Shown here: piece after piece, positions 15,490 to 26,596 of the stretch
Layout of the letters: the number at the start of each line of letters is the position of its first letter
Numbering within the stretch: position 1 is the first letter of the stretch
Assembly: GCA_025356715.1 (NCBI GenBank)
Contig: JANXRU010000046.1
Span: 1-38,245 of the forward strand
Reading direction: 5' to 3'
Origin: Bacteroidota bacterium
GTDB lineage: Bacteria; Bacteroidota; Bacteroidia; B-17B0; B-17BO
DNA: 38,245 nucleotides
Made by a program: the position numbers and the translations under genes
The notes under the pieces: generated by a model
What the model saw: only the letters and a program-made list of their open reading frames with translations
Database searches by the model: none
What the model was told of the DNA's origin: nothing

Positions 15490-17682
15490 ATGACGTTTAT
15501 GAAAAACCACTACAGACTATTATTTTTTATTTCCTTATTAGGAACGAATACTTTTTCTCAAAATAAAGATTCCATCACTACCAAAACGTTAGACCTTAAC
15601 GATATTATTATTACAGAATACCGCACGGTTAATGGTGTGGGACATTTGCCAGATGTAAAAGATGGCGTTATTTACGCTGGTAAAAAAACGGAAATTATTA
15701 TTACAGATAGTTTAGATGCCAATAAAGCCATTAATAATACACGTCAAATTTTAGGAAGAACTCCTGGATTAAATATCGTTGAAACAGAGTCTGGTGGCTT
15801 TACAGCAAATGGTATTGCTACTAGAGGATTAAATCCCTCTCAGAGTATAGAAATGAATACACGACAAAATGGTTATAATATAAGTGCTGATATTTACGGT
15901 TATAATGAAGCTTATTATTTACCTCCTATGGAAGCGGTGAGTAGAGTTGAAATGGTTAGAGGTGCCGCCTCCCTTCAGTTTGGTTCTCAATTTGGTGGTT
16001 TAGTAAACTACGTTTTAAAAGAAGCACCCAAATTAAAAAAAGTAGAATTTAACACGTCGCAAACAGTTGGTAGTTTTGGTTTATTCAATTCATTTAATTC
16101 CATTGGAGGAACCATTAAAAAAATTAATTACTATGCCTTTATTCAATACCGAACCATAGACGGATACCGTCCAAATAGCAAGCAATGGCAAGTATCAGGC
16201 TTTGGTAAAATTCAATATAAACCTAGCGAAAAAATTGCTATGTCGGTTGAATATTCCTTATTACGTAATGAATTGAAAATGCCTGGTGGATTAACAGATT
16301 CAGCCTTTAACGCTAATCCAAAATCATCAACTCGAACAAGAAATTGGTTAAACAGCCCTTGGAATATTGTGAGTGCCAACTTAAAATATACGCCAACTGA
16401 AAACACATCCATCGATTTAAAGAGCACATTTTTATTTAGTAATAGATCTCTTGTTTGGCGAAACGAAGATGGTGGTCCGGAAGCGCTTGATAATATTGAC
16501 CCATCAACAAACCAATATGTAGCAAGAGAAGTAGGAAAGGAAAAAATGCAAAACTCCACTACAGAGTTAAGAATTTCTCACACCTACAAAACAGGGAAAC
16601 AACGTTCGACATTAGCTGGCGGGTTCAGATATAGTTATGCATGGTTTAATCGTAAAGGCGGTGGTGAAGGAACTACGAATAGTGATTTTGATTTATCAAT
16701 AACAGGCCCATGGGGATATGACTTAGATTTTTCTACCACTAACTTTGCGCCATTTATAGAAAATGTTTTTAAAATTGGTGAGAAATTTACCTTTACGCCT
16801 GGATTTAGATTTGAATATATCAATAGTACTGCTAATGGCTTTAAAACGATTGATGATTCTAAAATATATTCTGACCTTGTTCGAAACCGTTACTTCCCTT
16901 TATTTGGGGCTGGCTTAGGCTTTAAATTAACAACTAATACTAATCTATACGGAAACATCAGTCAAGCGTATCGACCTATCGATTATGGTCAATTAGAGCC
17001 CTTAGGTGTTATCTCTAAAATTGATCCTAAGTTAAAAGATGCAACAGGATTTAATTCTGATTTAGGTTATAGAGGGACGATTAAAAATTATTTAAATTTT
17101 GATATAGGTGCTTTCTATATGGCATATAATAATCGCATCGGCGTTGTTTTAAAAACGGATGAATTAACAGGGGCTGATTATACGTTTAGAACAAATATTG
17201 CTAATAGCGTGCATCAAGGAATAGAAAGTTACATCGAATTTAATATTATAAAATGCATCAATCAAAATTCGAAATATGGTATTAGTGTGTTTAATTCCTT
17301 TGCCTACATTGATTCAAAATATACAAGCGGAGAATTTGTAGGGAAACGAGTGGAAACCTCAGCAAATACAATTAATCGCGTTGGTTTAATTCTTAACGAT
17401 TCTCATTTTTCAATTACTTGCCAATACAATTATGTTGGAGATGCCTATGGCGATGCCTCAAACGTGAAAGCAAGTAGTGATCCTGTTGCAGGATATATCC
17501 CTGCATACAGTGTTTTAGATTGTAGTGCCAGTTATAAATTTAAAAAATACGCCATTAAATTAGGGGGGAATAATTTAGCAGATGTGCCTTATTTTACAAG
17601 AAGAACAGATGAGTATCCTGGTCCTGGAATTATTCCATCCATAGGAAGAAGCTGGTATCTTGGTTTTAGTGCTAGATTTTAA
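15490..17682 (+). CDS. FecA-like TonB-dependent outer membrane receptor
   Basis: A 730-residue TonB-dependent receptor. The N-terminus is a signal peptide ending TFSQ; Met4 at 15499 (MKNHYR) gives a more typical signal than the first ATG. LNDIIITEYR is a probable TonB box. The plug domain spans about residues 75-185 (ILGRTPGLNI, GLNPSQSIE, VEMVRGAASLQFGSQ, GGLVNYVLK), and the barrel ends with the expected terminal Phe (FSARF). There is no N-terminal carboxypeptidase-like domain or FecR-interacting signalling domain, so it is not a SusC-type receptor. It lies 24 bp upstream of a di-haem peroxidase lipoprotein gene and is probably co-transcribed with it. The plug is like ferric-citrate receptors, so iron or a metal chelate is a reasonable guess for substrate. 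Confidence 0.92.
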   Translation: MTFMKNHYRLLFFISLLGTNTFSQNKDSITTKTLDLNDIIITEYRTVNGVGHLPDVKDGVIYAGKKTEIIITDSLDANKAINNTRQILGRTPGLNIVETESGGFTANGIATRGLNPSQSIEMNTRQNGYNISADIYGYNEAYYLPPMEAVSRVEMVRGAASLQFGSQFGGLVNYVLKEAPKLKKVEFNTSQTVGSFGLFNSFNSIGGTIKKINYYAFIQYRTIDGYRPNSKQWQVSGFGKIQYKPSEKIAMSVEYSLLRNELKMPGGLTDSAFNANPKSSTRTRNWLNSPWNIVSANLKYTPTENTSIDLKSTFLFSNRSLVWRNEDGGPEALDNIDPSTNQYVAREVGKEKMQNSTTELRISHTYKTGKQRSTLAGGFRYSYAWFNRKGGGEGTTNSDFDLSITGPWGYDLDFSTTNFAPFIENVFKIGEKFTFTPGFRFEYINSTANGFKTIDDSKIYSDLVRNRYFPLFGAGLGFKLTTNTNLYGNISQAYRPIDYGQLEPLGVISKIDPKLKDATGFNSDLGYRGTIKNYLNFDIGAFYMAYNNRIGVVLKTDELTGADYTFRTNIANSVHQGIESYIEFNIIKCINQNSKYGISVFNSFAYIDSKYTSGEFVGKRVETSANTINRVGLILNDSHFSITCQYNYVGDAYGDASNVKASSDPVAGYIPAYSVLDCSASYKFKKYAIKLGGNNLADVPYFTRRTDEYPGPGIIPSIGRSWYLGFSARF

Positions 17683-17706
17683 TAACAAAATTAACATATA
17701 CTAAAC

Positions 17707-18813
17707 ATGATGACTTATAATAAAATCCTTACCTATACCTCTGTTATTATTGCTTTATGCTTTATAATTTCATGTAGAAAAGATAAAAATTTAATTATCG
17801 TAACACCAACAGATAAAATTCAATTAGGAAAAAAGTTATTTTTTGATAAAGGATTATCAAATCCTATTGGACAATCTTGCTCGAGTTGTCACAGTCCTGA
17901 AACGGGATTTAGTGATTTAAACCACAACATTGTTTCACCTGGCGCGGTTGATGGACTTTTTGGAAATAGAAATGCTCCGAATATTTCATATGCTATGTTT
18001 TCGCCTTCATTGTATTACGACAATGTAGATTCTACTTATGTGGGTGGTTATTTTTTAGATGGTAGAACAAACTCCCTAGAAGAGCAAGCAACAAAACCAT
18101 TTTTCAATAAACTTGAAATGAATATAGATAATGTAGCTATGCTCATTTTAAAATTAAAAAGTGCTCCCTATTTTTCATTATATAAAGAGGTATATGGTGA
18201 AGTAACTGATGATGAAAAAGCACTCAAAAATATCGCAGATGCTCTAGCATCTTATGAAAGATCGGCAGAGGTTAATCCATTTTCATCAAAATTTGATTAC
18301 TATTTAAAAGGGCAAGCGTCTTTAACAGCTCAAGAAATTAGAGGAATGAAAATATTTACAGATACAGCCAAAGGGAAATGTGCTAATTGCCATATTATAG
18401 AACCTGATGAAGAAACGGGGAATGTCCTTTTTACTGATTTCACTTATGATAATATTGGTTTACCAAAAAACAATAATAATCCATATTATACAATCCCTTC
18501 TATTTACAACCCATTAGGCACTTCTTATGTTGATAATGGACTTGGAGCCATTTTAAATATCAGTAGCTTTAATGGACAATTTAAAGTTCCTTCCTTAAGA
18601 AATGTAGCTATTTCAGCACCCTATTTTCATAATGGTGTATTTAATACCTTAGAGGAAACGGTACATTTTTATAATAAAAGAGATTCGTTATATACGACTC
18701 CTGAAGTTTCAGCCAATGTTAATAAACTTGAATTAGGAAAACTAAAACTGAGTTCACAAGAAGAAAAAGATTTAGTGGCATTTTTGAAAACATTAACGGA
18801 TGGGTTTAATTAA
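17707..18813 (+). CDS. Di-haem cytochrome c peroxidase / MauG-family lipoprotein
   Basis: A 368-residue exported protein with a lipoprotein signal (lipobox IISC, Cys23) and two c-type haem sites: CSSCH (58-62) in the N-terminal domain and CANCH (225-229) in the C-terminal domain. The spacing and surrounding motifs (LGKKLFFDKGLS, FLDGRTNSLEEQA, PSLRNVAISAPYFHNG) match bacterial cytochrome c peroxidases and MauG relatives, which reduce peroxide or carry out radical chemistry at the outer or periplasmic membrane. The reading frame opens with two ATGs; either gives the same signal. It follows the TonB receptor by 24 bp. The pairing suggests the receptor imports a haem- or iron-related ligand and this protein acts on it or protects against peroxide; this is inference. 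Confidence 0.92.
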   Translation: MMTYNKILTYTSVIIALCFIISCRKDKNLIIVTPTDKIQLGKKLFFDKGLSNPIGQSCSSCHSPETGFSDLNHNIVSPGAVDGLFGNRNAPNISYAMFSPSLYYDNVDSTYVGGYFLDGRTNSLEEQATKPFFNKLEMNIDNVAMLILKLKSAPYFSLYKEVYGEVTDDEKALKNIADALASYERSAEVNPFSSKFDYYLKGQASLTAQEIRGMKIFTDTAKGKCANCHIIEPDEETGNVLFTDFTYDNIGLPKNNNNPYYTIPSIYNPLGTSYVDNGLGAILNISSFNGQFKVPSLRNVAISAPYFHNGVFNTLEETVHFYNKRDSLYTTPEVSANVNKLELGKLKLSSQEEKDLVAFLKTLTDGFN

Positions 18814-19123
18814 CTAATTAATACCTACTCAAAAAAGTGTTTTTACTTTTCATGTTCTTTTTTCTAGATGAAAAAGAACTAAAAAAATCAAGCTAAAACG
18901 CCAAATCCATTTTTCTTCACTCAAAAGTCTGCGCTTCGCCTAAATAAAAACTAGGATTTCGCTCCATTTTGGCAAAACCTACCGCACTATTACCAACTTA
19001 TGTATTATTTCGTATGCTAGGATTTAAAATTGATAATTATAACAGCCATACTGTAATGTTTTTAGCAAGGCCCTGAATACCTTTCTTCTGAAGAATTTTA
19101 TTTCAATGGGTTTAATTAATCAA
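18814..19123. other. 310-bp gene-free region with a hairpin and a direct repeat
   Basis: No gene is visible. It holds an inverted repeat, GTTCTTTTT at 18854-18862 and AAAAAGAAC at 18871-18879 with an 8-base loop, and a 9-bp direct repeat CTAGGATTT at 18951-18959 and 19017-19025. The stretch between them looks like a degenerate dispersed element with scattered codon-like patterns but no start. The hairpin lacks a U-tract, so it is a weak terminator candidate for the peroxidase gene. Confidence 0.55.
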
Positions 19124-21769
19124 TTACCCTCCAATCAAACGTTTAATGTCGTTCAGCTTCATAAGGGCTTCTATAGGAGTTAAGGTATTGATGTCAGTTT
19201 TTAATAATTCATCTTTCACTTGCTCTAACACAGGGTCGTTTAATTGAAAGAAACTTAATTGATAATCGCTTTTACTTTTTGTTTTGGATGCTAATTGATC
19301 AATTGGGTTTTGTGCTTCGGTTAATTCAACTTCTGACAGTTCCAACTCATGATCTTTTTCTAATTTCTTTAAAATATCATTCGCTCTATCAACCACTTGT
19401 TTAGGCATACCAGCCATACGTGCCACATGAATACCAAAGCTATGCTCACTTCCACCCTCTTGTAACTTTCTTAAAAAAATAATTTTATTATTAACTTCCT
19501 TAACCGATACATTAAAGTTTTTAATGCGCGGAAAGTACGCCGTCATTTCATTCAACTCATGGTAGTGAGTTGCAAACAAAGTTTTAGCGCGATTCTTTGG
19601 TTGTGAATGAATGTATTCGGCTATAGCCCAAGCAATGGAAATACCATCGTAAGTAGACGTTCCTCGTCCAATTTCATCTAACAAAATTAAACTACGTTCG
19701 CTTAAGTTATTTAAGATGCTAGCCGTTTCATTCATCTCCACCATAAAGGTTGATTCGCCAGAAGAAATATTATCGCTTGCTCCTACTCGTGTAAATATTT
19801 TATCAACGATACCAATATGAGCTGATTTTGCAGGGACATAAGAACCAATTTGCGCCATTAAGGTAATTAGCGCTACTTGACGTAACAGTGCGGATTTACC
19901 ACTCATGTTAGGGCCAGTAATCATCATTAACTGTTGTGTATCGTTATCTAAGTATACCGAATTACTTACATAATCTGTTCCTAATGGCAATTGCTTTTCA
20001 ATAACTGGATGGCGACCATCTGTAATGTTAATGGTATAATCATCCGTTAACGTTGGGCGGATGTATTGATTGTCTTGCGCTAATTTAGCAAAGGCTACTA
20101 AGCAATCAAGCTTCGCAATTAATAAGGCATTTAATTGTATGGGAATAATGTAATCAATCAACTCTCGCACTAAAGCCTCGTACAGAGTTTGTTCTAAAAT
20201 CGCAATTTTATCTTCAGCGCCTAATATTTTTTCTTCATACGTTTTTAATTCAGGGGTAATGTAACGCTCTGCTGTTGTTAGTGTTTGCTTACGAATCCAG
20301 TCGCTTGGCACTTTATCTTTATGTACATTGGTTACTTCTAAATAATAACCAAACACATTATTAAAAGATACTTTGAGCGATGAAATACCAGTACGTTCAA
20401 TTTCACGTTTTTGTATTTGCAATAAATAATCTTTTCCCGAAAAGGCAATAGCTCTTAACTCATCGAGTTCTTCGTTTACGCCTTTGCATATTACAGATCC
20501 TTTAGATAATAACACAGGCGCTTCTTCATTCAGCACGGTATGCAACTTATCGCGCATGACGGTACAAGGATTTAATTGCTCTGCTATTTTCTTTAACGAA
20601 TGATTGTCGCAAGGAGAAATCATCTTTTTAATATCTTCGATTAATGTTAAGGAACGCTTTAATTGCACCAACTCGCGCGGGTTTATTTTTCCGGCAGCTA
20701 CTTTCGAAATTAAACGCTCCAAATCACCTATCTCATCAAACTGAAACCGCAATTGAGATTTTAATTCGGTATTGGTTGTGAAATAAGAAACAACTTCTAA
20801 ACGCTCATTAATTAAATCTAATTGTTTTAAGGGCAATGCTAACCAACGTTTTAAAAGCCTTGAACCCATTGGAGTTACAGTATCATCAATAATATCAATT
20901 AAACATTTTCCGTTATCGTGACTTGAGCCAAATAACTCTAAATTACGAACCGTAAACCGATCGAGCCACACAAAATTATCTTCTTCAACCCGCGATACAT
21001 TGGTAATGTGTTGCAATTTATCATGTTTGGTTTCTCCCAAATAATGTAAGATAGCGCCGCATGAAGAAATGGCTAAAGGTAAATGCTCAATACCAAAGCC
21101 TTTTAAAGATACGGTTCCAAATTGCTTAGTCAAGGCTTCGTATCCAAAATCCTGAGTAAATGCCCAATCATCCAAGCCAAACAAGTAAAACTTATCGCCA
21201 ATTAAATTTAATAAGACTTGGCGTTTATTTTTTTCGAATAGAATTTCATTTGGTTTAAAACTCTGTATGAGTTTTTCAATATAGGTTAAAGAACCCTCAG
21301 CTACTAAGAATTCGCCAGTAGATACATCTAAAAAAGAGATGCCTGCTTTTTCCTTATCGATATGAACAGATGCTAAAAAATTATTACTGCGGTGCTCTAA
21401 CACCTTATCATTGAAACTAACGCCAGGCGTTACTAACTCGGTTATACCTCGTTTAACAATGGTTTTGGTTAGTTTAGGATCTTCGAGTTGGTCGCAAATT
21501 GCAACCCGATAACCGGCACGCACCAATTTTGGTAAATAGGTATCGATGGAATGATGAGGAAAACCCGCTAACTCAATAAAGGAGGCTGAGCCGTTGGCAC
21601 GCTTTGTAAGTGTAATACCAACAATTTTGGCTGTTTTAATGGCATCTTCTCCAAAGGTTTCATAAAAATCGCCTACTCGAAATAACAATATAGCATCAGG
21701 ATATTTTGCCTTAATGTCGTTGTATTGTTTCATTAAGGGAGTTTCCTTAACCTCTGTTGTTTTAGCCAT
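19124..21769 (-). CDS. mutS: DNA mismatch repair protein MutS
   Basis: An 881-residue MutS ATPase that recognises base mismatches and small loops and recruits MutL. The N-terminal mismatch-contact motif is FYE (Phe35, Glu37) in GDFYETFG. The connector, lever and clamp regions are complete, and the C-terminal ATPase has the Walker A loop GPNMSGKS (near 617-624), the Walker B/signature [14 protein letters not shown] and the ATHYHEL block. A helical tail with [18 protein letters not shown] follows, including the usual QLSFF end motif. Length is normal for the family. The gene is alone, downstream of enolase in the same direction with a 238-bp gap that shows no other feature I can support. Confidence 0.99.
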   Translation of the reverse strand: MAKTTEVKETPLMKQYNDIKAKYPDAILLFRVGDFYETFGEDAIKTAKIVGITLTKRANGSASFIELAGFPHHSIDTYLPKLVRAGYRVAICDQLEDPKLTKTIVKRGITELVTPGVSFNDKVLEHRSNNFLASVHIDKEKAGISFLDVSTGEFLVAEGSLTYIEKLIQSFKPNEILFEKNKRQVLLNLIGDKFYLFGLDDWAFTQDFGYEALTKQFGTVSLKGFGIEHLPLAISSCGAILHYLGETKHDKLQHITNVSRVEEDNFVWLDRFTVRNLELFGSSHDNGKCLIDIIDDTVTPMGSRLLKRWLALPLKQLDLINERLEVVSYFTTNTELKSQLRFQFDEIGDLERLISKVAAGKINPRELVQLKRSLTLIEDIKKMISPCDNHSLKKIAEQLNPCTVMRDKLHTVLNEEAPVLLSKGSVICKGVNEELDELRAIAFSGKDYLLQIQKREIERTGISSLKVSFNNVFGYYLEVTNVHKDKVPSDWIRKQTLTTAERYITPELKTYEEKILGAEDKIAILEQTLYEALVRELIDYIIPIQLNALLIAKLDCLVAFAKLAQDNQYIRPTLTDDYTINITDGRHPVIEKQLPLGTDYVSNSVYLDNDTQQLMMITGPNMSGKSALLRQVALITLMAQIGSYVPAKSAHIGIVDKIFTRVGASDNISSGESTFMVEMNETASILNNLSERSLILLDEIGRGTSTYDGISIAWAIAEYIHSQPKNRAKTLFATHYHELNEMTAYFPRIKNFNVSVKEVNNKIIFLRKLQEGGSEHSFGIHVARMAGMPKQVVDRANDILKKLEKDHELELSEVELTEAQNPIDQLASKTKSKSDYQLSFFQLNDPVLEQVKDELLKTDINTLTPIEALMKLNDIKRLIGG

Positions 21770-22007
21770 AATAGTGGGCTAAGATAGGTTATTGCCTCTT
21801 GTAATAGGGGTATATTTTTTTAACATTAAGGCAGGAGTTGTTAAGAGTTTTTGAATTTGGGACTATGGATTTACATAACAAATCCATTTAAATCCAATAA
21901 AATTGCTCATTCATTAAACCTTAATCCCAATTAACGATACATCATCTACTTGTTCGTTGGAATCTCAAAGGGGCTTTGTAGTATGTATGGATGCAATTGC
22001 TAAGCTA

Positions 22008-23381
<1,374 letters not shown>

Positions 23382-23498
23382 TTATTGAATAAATAGTGAA
23401 TAACTATAAGGTATGCGATTGATTCAAACCCGAATGGGGTTGTAGGTTAATAACACTAATAATAAACTATGCAATTTTAAGCTACTTTTAAGGGACTA

Positions 23499-23627
23499 AT
23501 ACCAAATGTAAATTATATATAGCCCTAAGTTTCATCACCCTGAACTTGTTTCAGGGTCTAAACAGATACTGAACCAAGTTCAGCATGACTAACTACGTTT
23601 GGACCACTTATAGTATCAATTTGGTAT
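23499..23627. repeat. MITE-like inverted-repeat element (~129 bp)
   Basis: ATACCAAAT at 23499-23507 and its exact reverse complement ATTTGGTAT at 23619-23627 flank the element. Inside is a second long inverted repeat: CTGAACTTGTTTCAG (23540-23554) against CTGAACCAAGTTCAG (23569-23583), one mismatch in 15, extended by matching TCA/TGA flanks. No gene is inside. The core sequence resembles a palindromic repeat found dispersed in Bacteroidota genomes (recalled, not searched). It sits in the 359-bp gap between enolase and miaE. Confidence 0.6.
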
Positions 23628-23659
23628 AATTAAATGAGTCAATTCTCAAAACATAAAAT

Positions 23660-24289
23660 CTACCCGTGAATGGTTTCTTTTTTGCTATAGTTTTTCAACA
23701 CATTAGCTTCATATTCGAGCCATTGATTCCAACGCGCATCAATGTCTTCATACTCGCTGCCATACTTGCGAGCAAAACCAATAAACAAGGTGTAATGTCC
23801 AGCTTCGCTAATCATCAACTCTCGATAAAATTCTTTTAACTCTTCGTCATTTATTTGTTCCGACAAAAGTTTGAATCGTTCGCAACTCCGAGCTTCTATC
23901 ATAGCACCAAACAACAAACGATCAATGAGGACTATTTCTTTGCGATGCCCCTTACGCATAAACTTATAAAGCTCACCTACATAGTCGTCTTTACGTTCAA
24001 AGCCAAGGGTTAAGCCTCTGTCTTTTATTTTTTGATGCACCATTTCAAAATGCGTCAGTTCCTCTTTTGCTAAAGCAACCATTTCTTCAACTAAATCAGT
24101 ATGATAAGGATAGCTTATCATAATAGATAAAGCGTTAGTAGCTGCTTTTTGCTCGCAATAAGCATGGTCAGTTAAAATCTCTGAAATGTTTGTTTCTACA
24201 ATATTAACCCATCGTGGGTCGGTTGCTAATTTTAAACCAAGCATGGTATTAGTAATTTGATGATGAATAAAAACGTTGTTAAGAATCAT
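23660..24289 (-). CDS. miaE: tRNA-(ms2io6A)-hydroxylase-type di-iron protein (MiaE)
   Basis: A ferritin-like four-helix di-iron enzyme. In known members it hydroxylates the 2-methylthio-N6-isopentenyl group of A37 in tRNA. Iron ligands appear in the repeated helices: DHAYCEQKAA and KEELTHFEM (Glu-x-x-His) in the first half, EARSCERF and MISEAGHYTLF in the second half. The frame from 24289 is 209 residues. Family members often start at MLGLKLATDPRWV, which here is Met16 at 24244 (194 residues), so the first 15 residues may not be translated; neither start has a ribosome-binding site. The gene ends near the repeat-rich gap next to enolase and is 38 bp downstream of the protease gene on the same strand. 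Oxygen dependence suggests an aerobic lifestyle (inference). Confidence 0.9.
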   Translation of the reverse strand: MILNNVFIHHQITNTMLGLKLATDPRWVNIVETNISEILTDHAYCEQKAATNALSIMISYPYHTDLVEEMVALAKEELTHFEMVHQKIKDRGLTLGFERKDDYVGELYKFMRKGHRKEIVLIDRLLFGAMIEARSCERFKLLSEQINDEELKEFYRELMISEAGHYTLFIGFARKYGSEYEDIDARWNQWLEYEANVLKNYSKKETIHG

Positions 24290-24327
24290 CTTAACAACAT
24301 TAAAATTATAAAATAATCTCTTGAATC

Positions 24328-26445
24328 TTAGTCAATAATTAATTTTTTAGAAATGCGTTGATTGTTTACATCAATGTTAACCATATAAATACCTTTAGCA
24401 AAAGCCCCATTTTTATTAACGATATAGTTTACGTTTTTACCATTAATGGTAGGAGAAGTTGATTCTTCAATTACTCTACCCAAAACATCTGTAACTGAAA
24501 ATTTAATGATTTCATTTCCCGAAATTGTAAAATCAATTATGGAACTACCATTAGTTGGATTAGGGTACATCGTTAATCCTAATGACTGCTCTAATTCATT
24601 TAATCCAACAGTACCATATAAATTAATTTCATCGATGTAGATATTGTTAGAGCTACCTGCGTTAGGGTCACTTCTAAAATAAAAACGAATTTTAACACTC
24701 GGGATATTATCTAACTCTACCAAAAATGCCGATAAAATAGTAACTTGTTTCCATTGCAAGGCCGTTGGCGCAAAAGGGCTAGATGTAATTCCACCAGAAT
24801 TAGATGCCATGGTAGATAAGGCTGGAATACCTACAAAGTTTTTCCAAGTACCCCCACAATCAACACTATATTGCACCTTAAACGTATCTCCTTGCGTTGC
24901 ACTATTGCGCGCATAAGCATACCAATAAGAGAATCCAACATTAGTAGTATGGCTAAAATCATACATTGGTGTTTCAAAAATATCTAAATCATCACCAGAA
25001 CTAACAGAGGCATTATTTAAATAAATGGATTTGGAAGTTGAGTTTGCTCCTGTTGTTGTATTTTGTACCCAAGCAATTGATCCCACATTAGTATTAATAA
25101 CGGTGATATCTCCAGGTAACCCAGTTGTTTCAAAATTATGCGTGTAAGGAACTAATAACGTACTTGCACCATTTGTAACCGTCATATAAGCCATTTTATT
25201 TAAGGTATTTGATCCATTTGAATTTGTGGCCACTAAACTAACAGAATACAATCCTATTGTTGGATAAGATACAACCACAGAAGTGGCAGTTGAAGTTGAA
25301 GGAATACCACCCTGAAAATTCCAAGTAATACTTCCTGCTCCACCTGTTTGACTCCAACTAGTGTATGTTACCGTTTGTCCGGCGCATACGCTTGTTTTAT
25401 TTGAAACAAAATCGGCAAAAGGCGCACAAGTATTTACGCCTTGTAAACCAGTAGCCATTAAATTAGAAGCACTCCATAAATTGGATCTGCCAACACTATT
25501 ATCATGCGCCGCCGCATCCATTCTTAAAACCTGGCCATGGGTAAACATGGATTCGCAATAAGAATAATCCATAAAATTTTGATAATTTTCAGTAACACCT
25601 GGTGTACAAATATCACTAATAGAAGGGCAATGCAAATAACCAGGTGTTTGTGGTGTATCAAAAACAAAATCATCATTACTGCAATCTACAGCGCAAGAGT
25701 TCCATCCAAACACATGCAACAAATCAAACCAATGCCCTACCTCATGCGTGAGCACATGGGAATGAGACATATTGGATGTTCCAATAGTTCCAACATAATC
25801 ATGTAATATAACAATGGCATCCATAGGATCACTGATACCAAATGAACCTGGTAAGTATGTATATCCGGCCGCATTAAAACCACTACCTAAGGTGATGCTT
25901 TTTACAACATATACATTTAAGTATTTTGAAGGATCCCAATTTTGGGCATATAAAGTTGGTGAAGAATCTACCCATTTTGAATCACCATTAAAATAGCGAA
26001 CAATACCAGAGGTGCAATTTCCATTGGGATCTATTTGAGCCAACGCAAAACGGATAGGCGTTGAATCGGCAATAGGTTTAAATACAGGTAAGGTTACGGA
26101 AGTATCCAAGTTTTTTTTAGCGAAATCTAAATTTAAAATGCGCATTTGATCGAATACTTGAGCATCAGAAATATTTTCGTTACCATTTAAATGAAGAATA
26201 TGAAAAACAACAGGTATCGTATAATTAGGAGATGCAGCCACTTTTAAAGTTTTAGACTTGTTTAAGTTAGCATTAAAGGAAGCTTGCTGGGCATCAAATT
26301 TTTGCTTTAGCTCTGGATGTTTCTTGAAATAAAGAACAGTTGCTTCAGAAGAAGCGCACCGGCTAATTAGTGGTGGTGAATCTTGAGAAAACATTCCTGA
26401 AACTGTAATACAAGATACTAGGAACGGTATGATGATTTTTTGCAT
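24328..26445 (-). CDS. Secreted M43 (pappalysin-type) metalloprotease with PKD domain and T9SS tail, copy 1
   Basis: A 705-residue secreted zinc protease. Signal peptide 1-20 (ending MFSQ). The catalytic domain (about 70-335) has HEVGHWFDLLH, with zinc ligands His234, His238 and His244, and a Met-turn NFMDYSYCESMFTHGQ. The glycine of the textbook HExxHxxGxxH is Asp here, a change also common in Bacteroidota members. A PKD-like Ig domain follows (about 342-424), then a jelly-roll-like domain with CGGTWKN and IYIDEINLYG, and a type A T9SS domain starting YPNPTNGSS and ending KKLIID. It should be exported across the outer membrane and anchored or released. It is 151 bp downstream of a close paralogue, a tandem duplication. 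Confidence 0.93.
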   Translation of the reverse strand: MQKIIIPFLVSCITVSGMFSQDSPPLISRCASSEATVLYFKKHPELKQKFDAQQASFNANLNKSKTLKVAASPNYTIPVVFHILHLNGNENISDAQVFDQMRILNLDFAKKNLDTSVTLPVFKPIADSTPIRFALAQIDPNGNCTSGIVRYFNGDSKWVDSSPTLYAQNWDPSKYLNVYVVKSITLGSGFNAAGYTYLPGSFGISDPMDAIVILHDYVGTIGTSNMSHSHVLTHEVGHWFDLLHVFGWNSCAVDCSNDDFVFDTPQTPGYLHCPSISDICTPGVTENYQNFMDYSYCESMFTHGQVLRMDAAAHDNSVGRSNLWSASNLMATGLQGVNTCAPFADFVSNKTSVCAGQTVTYTSWSQTGGAGSITWNFQGGIPSTSTATSVVVSYPTIGLYSVSLVATNSNGSNTLNKMAYMTVTNGASTLLVPYTHNFETTGLPGDITVINTNVGSIAWVQNTTTGANSTSKSIYLNNASVSSGDDLDIFETPMYDFSHTTNVGFSYWYAYARNSATQGDTFKVQYSVDCGGTWKNFVGIPALSTMASNSGGITSSPFAPTALQWKQVTILSAFLVELDNIPSVKIRFYFRSDPNAGSSNNIYIDEINLYGTVGLNELEQSLGLTMYPNPTNGSSIIDFTISGNEIIKFSVTDVLGRVIEESTSPTINGKNVNYIVNKNGAFAKGIYMVNIDVNNQRISKKLIID

Positions 26446-26544
26446 GCGTAAGGTTTTAATAAAAGTAAGTAAAATAAAATTTCTAGTGGAGTTAATTACA
26501 TTTTAAAATGATATTCCTATTAATTACAGCTTATCATAATTAAC

Positions 26545-26578
26545 AAAAAAATCCCCCTCAATGTATATTGAGAGGGAT
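26545..26578 (-). terminator. Rho-independent terminator after protease copy 2
   Basis: On the minus strand, ATCCCTCTCAAT (26578-26567), a 4-base loop ATAC, and ATTGAGGGGGAT (26562-26551) form a 12-bp stem with one mismatch, followed by a run of about seven T. It lies just past the stop of the gene ending at 26597. It would separate expression of the two tandem proteases. Confidence 0.85.
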
Positions 26579-26596
26579 TATTAGGTCAAAATACGA

